The notes below the pieces were generated by a model. It made no database searches. It saw nothing but the letters and a program-made list of their open reading frames with translations, and had not been told where the DNA came from. The translations under genes and the position numbers were made by a program. Below, in pieces: positions 10,449-21,600 of a stretch of 64,000 nt of DNA. Numbering within the stretch: position 1 is the stretch's first letter; each line of letters starts with the position of its first letter. The DNA lies in NCBI GenBank assembly GCA_030490835.1, contig CM059972.1, positions 40,899,452 to 40,963,451 of the forward strand, in the 5' to 3' direction. This DNA is from Annona cherimola. Taxonomy: Eukaryota > Streptophyta > Magnoliopsida > Magnoliales > Annonaceae.

Positions 10449-10992
10449 GCATGGATTTGAAATGATGTTTTTAAATGAATTGTGCAAATAATTCTCTACA
10501 TGAGAATGACAAGCCACCTGGTGTAAGAGGTATATAATGCCGGGATAATCAAAAGTCATGCATGTAGGAACCATGTAGGCGTCAAGAGAAAGAGAGGTTC
10601 CTCTTGATGAGGCCAAGTCGGAGACAGCCGGCGTATTGGACCATGTTATGTGAGATGTTCCCTGGGCTAGCGTACCCACACACGAAGGTTTATGTCAAGA
10701 ATGGAAAGAAAGTATTTGCACACATGGATTTGAAAAGATATTTTTAAGGGATGATGCAAATAATTCTCTACATGAGAATGACAAGTCACCTGGTGTAAGA
10801 GGTATATAATGCCGGGAAAATCAAAAGTCATGCATGTAGGAACCATGTAGGCGTCAAGAGGAAGAGAGGTTCCCCTTGATGAGGCCAAGTCGGAGACAGC
10901 TGGCGTATTGGACCATGTTATGTGAGATGTTCCCTAAGCTAGCGTACCCTCACACGAAGGTTTATGTCAGAAGTGGAAAGGAAGCATTTGCA
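10449..10992 (+). repeat. 272-bp tandem duplication inside the solo LTR
   Basis: The block with gcaaataattctctacatga starts at 10484 and again at 10756. The two copies align through tcatgcatgtaggaaccatg and ggcgtattggaccatgttat. A single related copy exists in LTR-C near 29440-29700. Confidence 0.85.
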
Positions 10993-11006
10993 CATCCAAT
11001 GTTTAT

Positions 11007-11250
11007 GAAAAGGTTTCTATTCCATTGATAGTTGATCACTTGCTAAGTGTCTCCTATCGAATGGAGAGAAATGCATTTACGAATGATTTACATGAATGGT
11101 TTATGAAAGGTTTCGAAATATGGTTTACGAAAAGGTTTCTATTCCGTTGGTAGTTGATCACTTGGTAAGTGTCTTCTATCGAATGGAGAGGAATGCATTT
11201 AAAATGAAAAATGCTTGCTTATTGAGTTTCGACTCATGTTTTGTTTTTCC
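11007..11250 (+). repeat. 122-bp tandem duplication inside the solo LTR
   Basis: gaaaaggtttctattcc starts at 11007 and 11129. Each copy carries the conserved palindrome (GATCACTTGCTAAGTGTC in the first, GATCACTTGGTAAGTGTC in the second), so this LTR has two where its relatives have one. Confidence 0.8.
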
Positions 11251-11537
11251 AACCTCAGACAGGTGTAGGGAAAGCCAAGAAATGAAGGACATGTGTTGCT
11301 AAAGGAAAAGAGAAATCTACAAAGGTTAGTAAATTTTTTGTATAAATAGATTCCCTAATGGGATATGATGAAAAAGGTATAGGTTGTATGAAATTATGAA
11401 GTGATGAATAATATGAGAAGTTGATGAGTTATGATGTTATGGATAAGCCCATTATGAATGATGATGAGTATATGTTTATATGATGAAAGAAAAAGAAATG
11501 AAAAAAAAATTGGACGAGATCCAATTAAGAACCCGCC

Positions 11538-11568
11538 GTGTGATCAGGGCAACAATCCTGATTCACAC
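11538..11568 (+). other. Conserved hairpin near the solo LTR end
   Basis: GTGTGATCAGG, then GCAACAAT, then CCTGATTCACAC: an 11-bp stem with one bulged base. Versions sit about 60-90 bp from the end of every related LTR in the window. Confidence 0.7.
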
Positions 11569-11629
11569 TTACCAATCAACAAGATCTTGGAGTAAGGACT
11601 ATGTGGACGCCTCGGTTCGGGGCGCCACA

Positions 11630-13465
11630 CAACCTGTCCATCATCTTCTCCAAATTAGAAACCCCAAGCAAACAACCCACAATCCCTCTCCTTCAAACCA
11701 CCCAGCCGACCACAAAATTTTCAGCAGTAAAATTTCTCAACTCCCCTCAGCCAGCATCGGCAGAAATCAACGATTGCAAAAGTCTAGCAACCCAAACGCA
11801 GCAAACCAGCTGCCCTTGTTAATTCCTGGACCTCTTCGAGCGGGCATCCGCCAATTGGGAAGTTTCCAGACAGTTTGGTCGTAGGCACGTTTGCCTGATT
11901 TCACTTTTCTTGACGGCAGTGCTCCTCTCCTTCCCTGCCTTCATCAGTTTCCTTTTGGCCGGAGATTTTGAGCAAGAGCTACGGTGACGACAAGTACACG
12001 GCCTCTGCACGGGATCTGCGCAAGGATTTTCGGTTCACCCAGATACGACGGTGGCAGAAAACCCACCTCTGCATCTTCCATCTGATTCAACCACACCGAA
12101 TTCTAGCTATTGTACCGCAACACCCATTGCAGTCCTCTATTTCACTACAGGCAACCATGTTCCTCTCAGGCTCAACCGGAATCCACCATCGTGCAAGCAG
12201 CCATCTGTCCGCACAATCCGAGCAGCTGCCCTTCCATCACGCCCAAATTTTTCCATTGGCCATCTAGTTCACGCGGCAAGTGGAAAAGAAAACAAAGGCA
12301 GCTACAGTTGAAGGCAATGCGAGAATCCCACATCGGATTCAAACATTGGTCGTTGGGTGCCCCTACACTCTATAAAAAGGCCTCCACTCATCCCAAGGAA
12401 AGAACAACCCGATCACAACACTCCTCTCCTTGGGTGGGACCCATCTTGTGGGACCCCTAGCAAGGAGGTGGGGCCAAGCAATAAAATTTTCTATTACGTG
12501 GAGATTTTGCTCTCCATATTCGGGTGATGTAAATTTTATTTTATTATTTTATGCTTTGTAGTGTTTCGTACTTATTACTTTTCAATTTGTAGTTATAATT
12601 TTTAGATTAGATTTACTGCTTTATTTTATGCTTTGTAATTTTTAGATTAAATTTAATGTAATTCTCTTTCATGCTTTAATAGTTAAATTTCATAGCTTTT
12701 ATTGCTTTCTTAGAATAATTTTAATTAAGTTGTTAGCTAATTATAATTTCTTTTAGCTTCTTGTCTCCCTTTCTTTTCTCTCCAATTTCTTCTATTTTCA
12801 TTTCTTTTCTCTCTTCTCTCTTTCTCTCTCTAATTTCTTCTAATTTCTCTTTTCTTTTCTTTCTCCAACGTCTCTCTCTCCTCTCTCTTAATTTCTTTCC
12901 TTTTCTTTCTCTCTCTTCTCTTTTTCTCTCTCTTCTCTCTTATCTATCTAATTTCTTCTTCTCTCTCTCTAAAACGTCTTTCTCTCTTCTATCTTTCTCT
13001 CTCTTCTCTCTCTCTAAGGTCTTTCTCTCTCTTCTCTCTCTAAGGTCTTTCTCTCTCTTCTCTTTCTCTCTTGTCTTTTTTTCTCTCTTCTCTCTTATCT
13101 ATCTAATTTCTTCTTCTCTCTCTTTCTCCAACGTCTCTCTCTCCTCTCTCTTAATTTCTTTCCTTTTCTCTCTTCTCTCTTTCTCTCTCTTCTCTCTTAT
13201 CTATCTAATTTCTTCTTCTTCTCTCTCTCTCTAACGTCTCTCTCTCTCTCCTCTTTCTCTCTTCTCTCTTTCTCTCTCTTCTTTATACCTTCTTTTTTTT
13301 TCTCTTAAAAACAATTCAAATCTACATCGCCTCTCTGTGGATTTGACCCGACTCACCGTTATTCTACACTATCATCCGTATAGTGATAGCTTTAATGTGT
13401 TTCGGTTAATTTTAATTAAACTGGTGATCACAGTGCTCTTAACGACAAGCACTTGGTGCGCATCA
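11630..13465 (+). repeat. ATH1 3' LTR, second part
   Basis: Resumes the 5' LTR sequence from 2237 onward after the solo LTR. It contains a segment of about 165 bp (about 11751-11915) missing from the 5' LTR, the TATA box at 12371-12377 and the TC tract at about 12757-13290. It ends ATCA before the agcgt target duplication. Confidence 0.9.
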
Positions 13466-13470
13466 AGCGT
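13466..13470. repeat. Target site duplication agcgt (right copy) of ATH1
   Basis: Matches 817-821 exactly and abuts the terminal CA of the 3' LTR. Confidence 0.9.
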
Positions 13471-13506
13471 TATCATTACTTTGGTAGGAGAGCGGGCAGG
13501 TGTTGA
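13471..13506 (+). pseudogene. 3' end of the ORF interrupted by ATH1
   Basis: Directly after the second agcgt copy, the frame that entered ATH1 at 821 continues for 11 codons, rich in Arg, Gly and Tyr, and ends at TGA 13504-13506. This is inferred from the target duplication. No other evidence marks these 36 bases as coding. Confidence 0.4.
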
Positions 13507-13842
13507 GTTTTCTTTGTTTTATGAACTTTAATATGTATAATTATGAGATCATAAGACTTTGCTAAGAAGTGTTGTACCTCTATATAGGTGTTATGTATGT
13601 AATATATGAGTGTGATGCTGTAATATAATGTGTGATGTTAGGAACTAAGGGTTATGGAATGTATGATAGTATATGTTTTTTAATGTGAATATATGAAATA
13701 TTGTGAATATGGATGGTTATGAATGCTTGTGATGATGAATGTGCAAATTGATTTTTAATTCTATGCTGATAATATATGTATGATGATCTAACCCTAATTA
13801 TAAATGAAAGATTATATACCTTTATATATTCAGAAAAGCATC
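13507..13842 (+). other. AT-rich non-coding stretch before GYP1 gag
   Basis: No LTR end, primer site or ORF is visible here. The last bases, AGAAAAGCATCATG, resemble the gag leader of GYP5 (AGAAAGCATCATG on the - strand at about 60620), so at least the right edge is GYP1 leader. Confidence 0.4.
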
Positions 13843-14811
13843 ATGGTGAAAACAAGATCAGGAAGGAGAACAAACAAAGGAAAAGAAGTTGTTCAGGAAA
13901 TCCCTAGCCAACATGAGATGGGAGAAACTAGTAGACCAAAAAGGGCGAAACCTGAATCAAATAGTGAAAGTTCAAGAACGCGATAAAGACGAGAGAGTAT
14001 AGGTCCAGAACAAAATGTAGAAGAAGGAAGTGAGGCAAGGCAGGCACGACTTATAGAAGAAAGGGTAACGACAATAGTTAAAGAGGCAATGCAGCAGGCT
14101 ACTCGTGATTGGGCAACGCAGACAGCAGATATTATTCAAGAGTTGTGGGAAAGAACACAACAGGCCCAGTTAGGTAGTACCAAAAGAGATAGAGCCATTC
14201 CGACGGCTGGCCCGACCCCCATGACAGCACCCATAGTAGATGAAAATCAGCTAATGAAAGCTGATAGAAAGGCGATTAATGCATTCTTAGCTCAAAGACC
14301 CCCAAAATTTTTAGGAGAACCTGATCCGGTACAGGCGGAACAATGGATAACATATATTAAGAAATTATTTAGAATCTCTTCGTGTAATGATCGGCAGAAG
14401 GTATTATGCGCTACACATTTATTGATCAAGGATGCGCATGAATGGTGGGAAATGATGTTGGTCACGATGACACAACCAGAAGAGGTATCATGGCTAACAT
14501 TTGTTGAAGAGTTCAATAAGGAATACCTCCCTGTTGGTTTACAAAGTCAGAAAGTGATAGAATTTGAAAGACTTTATCAAAGAAGAATGTTTGTTACCAA
14601 ATACACTACTAAGTTTAATGCCTTAGTTCGATATGTGCCCTGGATTGCTAATGAGCCAAGTAATAAGGCACAGAGATTCCAGCAAGGACTGAGGCCGTAT
14701 CTCAGAGAAAGCCTCGCTCCCTTGTTAATTAAAGATTATTATTCGTGTCTTGAAAGAGCCAGAGCATTGGAAATTGAGGCATTAAGAACACAGGAATTAA
14801 GGTTTGGATAA
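13843..14811 (+). pseudogene. gag: GYP1 gag (capsid region), broken
   Basis: The ATG at 13843 opens a basic N-terminus (MVKTRSGRRTNKGK) and the frame stops at TAA 13984-13986. It resumes in the same frame and stays open to TAA 14809-14811. The conserved retrotransposon gag core includes ADRKAINAFLAQRPPKFLGE, EWWEMM, FNKEYLP and FERLYQ, the capsid-forming part. Close copies exist in GYP2, GYP4 and GYP5. Confidence 0.85.
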
Positions 14812-14814
14812 AAA

Positions 14815-15741
14815 ATGTTTGGTTTTGGAACAAAGGAAACTGAATCAGGAAGAGAAAGGGGTAAGAAGAGAAATGTAAAGAGAGGAAAAGGAGCTCTAAA
14901 GAAGAAACTCCCGCCTTTTTGCAGAAAATGTCAAAGGCGACATTCAGGCGAATGCCTAAAAGGATCAAATCGGTGCTATAAATGCGGGCAAGTAGGCCAT
15001 ATAGCCAAGGAATGCAGAGCGGGTGAAGCAAAGGTCATTAAATGTTATATTTGTGACCAAACAGGACATATCGCTCTGAATTGTCCGAATAAAGCACAAA
15101 CATCCCAAGGTCGTGGAAGACCCACACAACTCAGGATACCAGGAATAACAAATAGGCAGGGAACTACTGTGAATCCGGTACATGTGCATGCTTTGACTCG
15201 GACTGAATCTCAGGAACAAGAAGAGAAGGTGGTCACAGGTATGGTTTACATTTTAGGAAATTCGGCAGTTGCTTTGTTTGATTCTGGTGCTAGTCACTCA
15301 TTCATAGCATCTCAATTTGTGGCCACCCATGCACTACCGGTAGAGGAAACCAATGAGATAATTCATATAGAGTCCCCTGTATATCGGTTTGCCAGTGTTA
15401 GCCAATTATGCAAAGCATGCCCAATTAGGATAGGATCATTGATTTTAGAAGCCAATTTGATCCTATTACCTATGACAAAATTTGATGTGATATTGGGTAT
15501 GGATTGGTTGAGTCAGTGGGGAGCTATAATTGATTACAAAAATAAGAAGATTCAGTTAAAAAAAGCTTTAGAAAAAGAGATAGTCATTGGAAAGCTAAGA
15601 CAGCCTGAAACCACTACGATATTAATATCATTCATGAAAGCGGTCAAAATGATTCGCCAAAGGTGCCAAGCTTATCTGATATCAATTGATGTAGAGAAAG
15701 GCATGGAGTTAGAAATAAATCAAATTCCAGTGGTTAAATAA
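14815..15741 (+). pseudogene. GYP1 nucleocapsid and aspartic protease region
   Basis: A 308-codon open stretch. It opens with a basic region, then a Cys-His variant (CRKCQRRHSGEC) and two CCHC zinc knuckles (CYKCGQVGHIAKEC and CYICDQTGHIALNC) that bind RNA. The retroviral-type aspartic protease follows, with its active site DSGA at 15280-15291 in the setting ALFDSGASHSFI. ILGMDWLSQW downstream marks the join to RT. The frame ends at TAA 15739-15741, where relatives read Glu. Confidence 0.88.
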
Positions 15742-17100
15742 TTTCCTGATGTATTTTCAAAGGAATTGACCATATTACCTCCACAAAGGGAAATGGATAT
15801 GACTATTGATATCATACCAGGTACGGCCCCAATCTCAAAGGCTCCATATAGAATGGCACCGGCTGAAATGAATGAGCTGAGAACTCAAATACAGGAGTTG
15901 TTAGATAAAGGTTTTATCAGACCCAGTGTATCACCCTGGGGAGCTCCGGTATTATTTGTGGGGAAAAAAGATGGAAGTTTGAGATTATGAATTGATTATT
16001 GGGAATTAAATAAGGTCACAGTGAAAAATAAATACCCATTGCCCAGAATTGATGATTTGTTTGATCAATTACAAGGAGCTACGACATTTTCTAAGATTGA
16101 TTTACAATCAAGGTATCATCGGTTAAGAATATGTCCGACCGATGTTCATTAAACAGCTTTTCAAACTAGGTATGGACATTATGAATTTTTAGTGATGCCT
16201 TTTGGGCTCACTAATGCCCTGCTGTATTCATGGATATGATGAATAGGGTATTTCGGGACTATCTTGATCCATTTGTGGTGGTATTTATTGATGATGTTCT
16301 GATTTACTCAAAGACCGAGAAAGAACATGAATTTCATTTGCGTAAGGTATTGGAAAGGCTGAGAAGAGAGAAATTATATGCGAAGCTAAAGAAGTGTGAA
16401 TTTTGGCTGAAACAAAGAGGATTTCTGGATCACATAATAACAGAATAAGGGATTCAAGTTGATCCCCAAAAGATTGAAGCAATTTTGAAATGGCAAAGGC
16501 CGACGACCATTACAGAAATTCAAAGTTTTCTTGGCTTAGCACGGTATTACAGAAGATTTGTTGAAGGATTTTCTCAATTATCGGCTCCATTAACAAAGTT
16601 GACTCGCAAAGGAGTCAGGTATGTATGGTCTGAGGAATGTGAGTGCAGTTTTCAGGAATTAAAGCAGCAGTTAGTGGAAGCACCTATTCTAACCCTACTT
16701 GAAGGAAATGATGATTTTGTGGTATATAGTGATGCCTCAAGAAAAGGTTTGGGTTGTGTATTAATGCAAAGAGCCAAGGTGATAGCTTTGCATCACGACA
16801 GTTGAAGCCCAATGAGGTTAATTACCCCACTCATGATTTGGAATTAGCAGCAGTGGTGTTTGCCTTAAAAATATGGAGACATTACCTGTATGGTACTAGG
16901 TGTGAAATTTATACAGATCATAAAAGCCTTAAGTATATTTTCACACATAAGGAATTGAACATGAGATAAAGGAGATGGCTTGAGTTATTAAAAGATTATG
17001 ATTTGGAGATACTATATCATCCAGGTAAGGCAAACGTAGTAGCTGATGCATTGAACAGAAATGTCAGCATGACACATCTTATCACAAAATAGGAAGGGTT
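15742..17100 (+). pseudogene. pol: GYP1 reverse transcriptase and RNase H, broken
   Basis: RT blocks can be read across several stops: [45 protein letters not shown], the catalytic FIDD at 16284-16295 and [11 protein letters not shown]. One base-loss frameshift lies near 16215 (NAPAVF region) and another near 16785 at the ASRQLKP block. RNase H landmarks follow: [46 protein letters not shown] and VVADALN. At least five stops interrupt the frame. Confidence 0.85.
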
Positions 17101-17125
17101 GCTTCAGGAAATAAGATAGTTAGAA

Positions 17126-18613
17126 TTGATTGTATGTCCCCCTGGAGTTCAAACAAGGTTATCACAAATGTACATACAGTCATCGTTGTTTGATCAAATT
17201 AAAACTACACAGCAACAAGATGCAGATCTACATGCCTATGTGGAGAAAATGAAGAGAAAAGGATTGACAGAATTTTCTATGGATGAACAAGGTATGTATC
17301 GATACAAAGGTCGCTTATACATACCTAGTACAACTGAGTTGAAGGAGCAAATTCTTAAGGAAGCACATTTTTCACCCTTTTTCATTCATCCAGGAGGCAC
17401 TAAGATGTATCAGGATCTCAAGAAAGCATATTGGTGGAATAATATGAAAAGAGAGATCGCTGAATATGTAGCCAAGTGCCTAACTTGCCAAAGAGTGAAA
17501 GCTGATCATCAAAAGGTATCTGGAAAATTACAATCTCTGGAAGTTCCCGAGTGGAAATGGGATGATATTACTAAGGATTTTATTGAAGGACTACCTAAGA
17601 CTCAGCTTGGGAATGATTCTATATGGGTAATCGTTGATCGATTATCTAAAGTTGCTCATTTTATACCCATAAAAAGAACATACACAGCAGAGAGGTTAGC
17701 CAAAGTCTACTATAAGGAGATAGTACGACTACATGGAGTGCCTAAATCAATAGTTTCCGATCGGCACACAACATTCACATCTCGATTCTGGAAAAGTTTG
17801 CACGAAACCCTAGGCACCCAACTCAAGTTCAGTACCGCATTTCATCCCTAGACAGATGGACAGACAGAGCAAGTCAATCAGATCATCGAGGATATGCTTC
17901 GTATGTGTACTTTAGAATTTGGCGGTTCATGGGATGAATATGTATCTACAGCTGAATTTGCATATAATAATAGCTATCAGTCTAGTATTCAAATCGCTCC
18001 ATTCGAGGCATTGTATGGATGTCGATATCAAACGTCGTTGAACTGGGATGAAGTTGGAGAAAAGAAGCTAGCCCCAGATTTGTCTCAGAAAATGGTAGAC
18101 AAAGTACAAATTATTCGCCAGTGTATACTCACAGCCCAAAGTCGGCAGAAGAGTTATACAGATTGTAAAAGAAAAGATCTAAATATCCAAGTTGGCGAAC
18201 ATGTATTCATCAAAGTCACGCCATTCAAGGGAGTTACGAGATTTGGAAAAAGGGGTAAGCTGAATCCCAGGTATATTGGACCATTTGAAGTGTTGGAGAA
18301 AATTGGAAAGTTAGCTTATAGGATTGCTTTACCTCCGGCACTTACCTTAGTACATAATGTTTTTCATATTTCCATGCTTAGGAAATATGTAGCAGATCCA
18401 AGCCATGTACTGGTAGCAGAAAACCTACCGATCCAAGATTACTTGAATTATGAGGAAAGACCTATTAGAATCTTGGATTATAAGATATAGAAGCTTCAGA
18501 ATAGAGAAATAAAATATGTAAAGATTCAGTGGAATCGATATTTCGAAGGCGAAGCTACATGGGAATTAAGGGAGGAAGTAGAAAGGAAATACCCCCAGTT
18601 ATTTAAAGAATAA
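17126..18613 (+). pseudogene. pol: GYP1 integrase with C-terminal chromodomain, broken
   Basis: The zinc-binding part ends [13 protein letters not shown]. The catalytic core follows: the first Asp in [12 protein letters not shown], the second in VSDRHTTF, and the Glu in TEQVNQ, with one TAG between the last two (near 17849). After GPFEVLEKIGKLAYRIALPP comes the module PIRILDYKI, TAG, KLQNREIKYVKIQW, EATWELREEVERKYPQLF: a chromodomain like that of the Tekay clade, which in that family steers integration to heterochromatin. The final stop is TAA 18611-18613. Confidence 0.85.
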
Positions 18614-18637
18614 ACGGTTTCCGGACGAAACCTATTA

Positions 18638-18652
18638 TAAGGGGGGGGGGAT
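18638..18652 (+). other. Polypurine tract of GYP1
   Basis: A run of ten to eleven G directly before attgtgaaacc, the LTR-A start. GYP2 has the equivalent on the - strand at 32867-32885. Confidence 0.75.
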
Positions 18653-21600
18653 TGTGAAACCCTAGTTTGTATAGAAGTCATGTAAATGATATTGAATGAA
18701 CTATGTATGAATGATGTATTCATATTTGAAGTATTTGCAATTTTTAAGATTTTTTCAGTTAGGTCATCTGTGTGAATAATTGTTTAAATTTATTAAGTGA
18801 AGATAATGTGGTTTATTATGATTGAAATATCATATTAAAGATGGATAAATATTAGCATGCCATAAAAAGTCTAATTAAATCTCATAAGTGATTAATGAAG
18901 ATTAGGAGGTTAATTATAGAACCAAGTTGAGATAATATTGAAAAATTCATAACTTGGAGACCTTAAGTCGGATTAAGGTGAAGTTTGAGGGGGAAGCATA
19001 TAATTTTATGCTTAATCTCATGAAAAAATTAGATTATGAAAATTTTGATGAAAATTGATCATCACCTTTCAAAACTTAAAATGATGATAACTTGGGCTAG
19101 AAAGATCGGATTGAGATGAAATTTGAAATGAATGGCTAAAATTATGAAATCAAGGTTTTGGATGGATTTGATCATGAAAATGATTAAGGGATTAAGGTTT
19201 CACGAAATTTTGATTAGGGATTTTGATTTTTCCAATCATAAAGTAAATGACATTTATGATGAAATTGAATAAAATAAACAAATGAAAGAAGACAAATTTT
19301 AGGTGTCAAGAGAGGTAATTTGTAGGGTATTATGTAATTTATTAAAAATTATAAAATCCCTGCAATTATCTCTTAATTAAATGCATAATTTATGGGTCAA
19401 ATGGAAAATGGAATAGGTGGCAGATTATGGACGTCCAAATAGCCTTATAGTTGGATGTTTGAAATTTTTTAATATTAAAATGTATACCCAAAGTCAACAA
19501 GGAGTTAATGTGGATAATTTTTCATTAAATTTAAGTGGAATTCGGATTTATTAGGAGCTGATCTGGACTGTTGAATGGAAGATGAAAAAGTGGACAGCAA
19601 CATGCTCTTTGGGTGATGTGGACGGTTTTGGCAGCTCAATGCATACTTTATGATTTTTTTATTAACCTAAAATGACCCTAAATGGCCTACTCTACTAGAT
19701 AATTAAATGAGTGATTAATTAAATCTGTGAAAAAATTTATTATGATAAGATCATCTGCTGTAAAGTTGGGACGTGGACAGGCATAAAAAAATGGGCAGAA
19801 AATGGAGACCGTTCAAGTGGCCAGAAAGTGACTTTTATATTTTTTAAAAATTTGTAAAATGCATAGATAATTACCTTAGGTAATAGTGGATGTAAATGTG
19901 CATTTATTAATTGCAAAAATTAGTTGAAAAATGGGAGAATAGCAGCTGATGGTGGACGTGCAACAGATGGACAGCCTTGTGATGATTTAATGCAATGGAA
20001 AATTAGTGAATTTATAATTAAGAAAAAAATAATTTTAATGTCCCACAAGCTTACATGTCAGCTAATAGGATAGGAATGCATTGGAAATTGCATGGATGAT
20101 GTGGCATGTGGGGCCCATTTGCTGGAAATTTCCAGCTAATTGCATATAAGCAAGGGGACGTCCAAGCATAGGGCTGGGTACTTAGAAAAAAATCTGCATT
20201 TTGAGTCTTCATTTCAGCAGCACCCCACGTCCCTCTTTTTCACCCCTTTCAAACCCAAAAATTTAGTGAAGAAACAAAGAAAGAGAAGGAGGAGTTAAGT
20301 AGAAGAAGCTTGCTTGAGAAAAGGAGAAGTGAAGTAGCACTCAATACAAGTAAGTAGATGATTTGAGTTGAGTGATTCTCATTTAGTTTTTCTAATTTAA
20401 TTTGTGAGCTATGCATGTGTTTCATAATTGAACTTTTAATGAAGAGTTATGATGTTTTTCATTTGGGAATTTAATGAAAGTTTATAGCAAGTAGTATAGT
20501 TAAGAGTTAGAAGTAAGTAGGAAGTGATTTGTGTGATATATGTACTTCAACACTAGCTTAAATATGCTAAAAAATTGTGTTTTAAGTTGATGTTTGAATT
20601 AGTGAATGTAATCATGTGATAATTCATGAATTAGTGTTGGTTATATCTGAAATTTATCATGTGTTGTGAAGTATAGAAGGTAAGCTAGTTAAAATTTCTT
20701 CTAAGACCTGAAATTCACTCCTAAATGATGAAAATGACATATGAAATGATTTAAATAAATTATGGATGAAATGTAGGGTAAAATACCCTAGATATAGGAA
20801 ACTTTGGACGTGAATAAGGGCATCACATAAACTGCCTAAATTCGGATTTTAACCGAAGTGAAAATTGGACGTCCAAATGGTGTAAACGAGTACCCTATAC
20901 ATGTGGAAAATGTTGCTGTTTTGCAAATGACTTATATATGGAGTTTAAATATGTGAAAATGCATTGAATTTAGGGCAAATAAATTGAGATAAATTGCTGT
21001 AATTAAACAGATAAAAATCTGTTTATGTTGGAGTATCAAAAGAGACGTATAAAGTGTGGAAATTGGATGTCAAAGTGGCTGTTTTTGTAATTTCGAGAAT
21101 TGTGAATTAAAAATTCGTAAAAATGCATTAATTAGGTGTTAAATGAAGTGAATAAACTTGCTGAATTAGTGGATAAGTTGTTGATTTGAAAAAATTTAAG
21201 AAATATATGAATTAGACGCAGTTAGACGTACATATGTGAAGCAATGAACATGATAAAAGGATAAATACATTATGTGAAATATTAAAATGCAAAAATATGT
21301 TAAAATATGATGAAAAAATGTAAAATTCATTTCTGAATTAATAATCTCTAATTTTGATATTATTATACGAGAATTTAATATGAGGCATAATGAATAATTT
21401 AGATACGTAAGTGTAAAGTACGCATACCCGACTTGGAGATTAAACGGGTTATGAATATATATATATGGAAATGGGTTGGAAAACTAAATAAATGCAAGCA
21501 AATAGAATAAGGTAAGCAAAGGAAAGGAAAAGGTTGATCCGGGAAGCTCTCACGAATAAGGTAAGCAAGCAACTTTTCTAAATGAATTTCTATTTATTAA

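Larger units (their letters stand above)
8487..11629 (+). mobile_element. Solo LTR of the GYP4 (Tekay) family, 3143 bp
   Basis: Starts TGTGGAACC and ends GGCGCCACA. It is flanked by caact (8482-8486) and caacc (11630-11634), a target duplication with one change; the uninterrupted 5' LTR has caacc. It is homologous along its length to the GYP4 LTR at 51912-54433, including the block AAAAGACGAAAAAGGAAGC and the TATA region. No internal sequence remains, so it arose by LTR-LTR recombination. It is longer than the GYP4 LTR mainly through two tandem duplications. Confidence 0.9.
822..13465 (+). mobile_element. ATH1: non-autonomous Athila-like LTR retrotransposon, complete
   Basis: The order is 5' LTR (822-3965), tRNA-Asp-type primer site, leader, two ORFs, a twin hairpin, an AT-rich 3' region, a G-rich tract and 3' LTR (7081-13465, interrupted). 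There is no protease, RT, RNase H or integrase, so movement would need enzymes from another element. The primer-site type, the aagttgggggg tract and the post-ORF GGGAGGCAACCCA motif point to the Athila/Tat side of Ty3/Gypsy. That assignment is from recall of the lineage, not from a search. Its nested solo LTR accounts for about 3.1 kb of the span. Confidence 0.85.
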
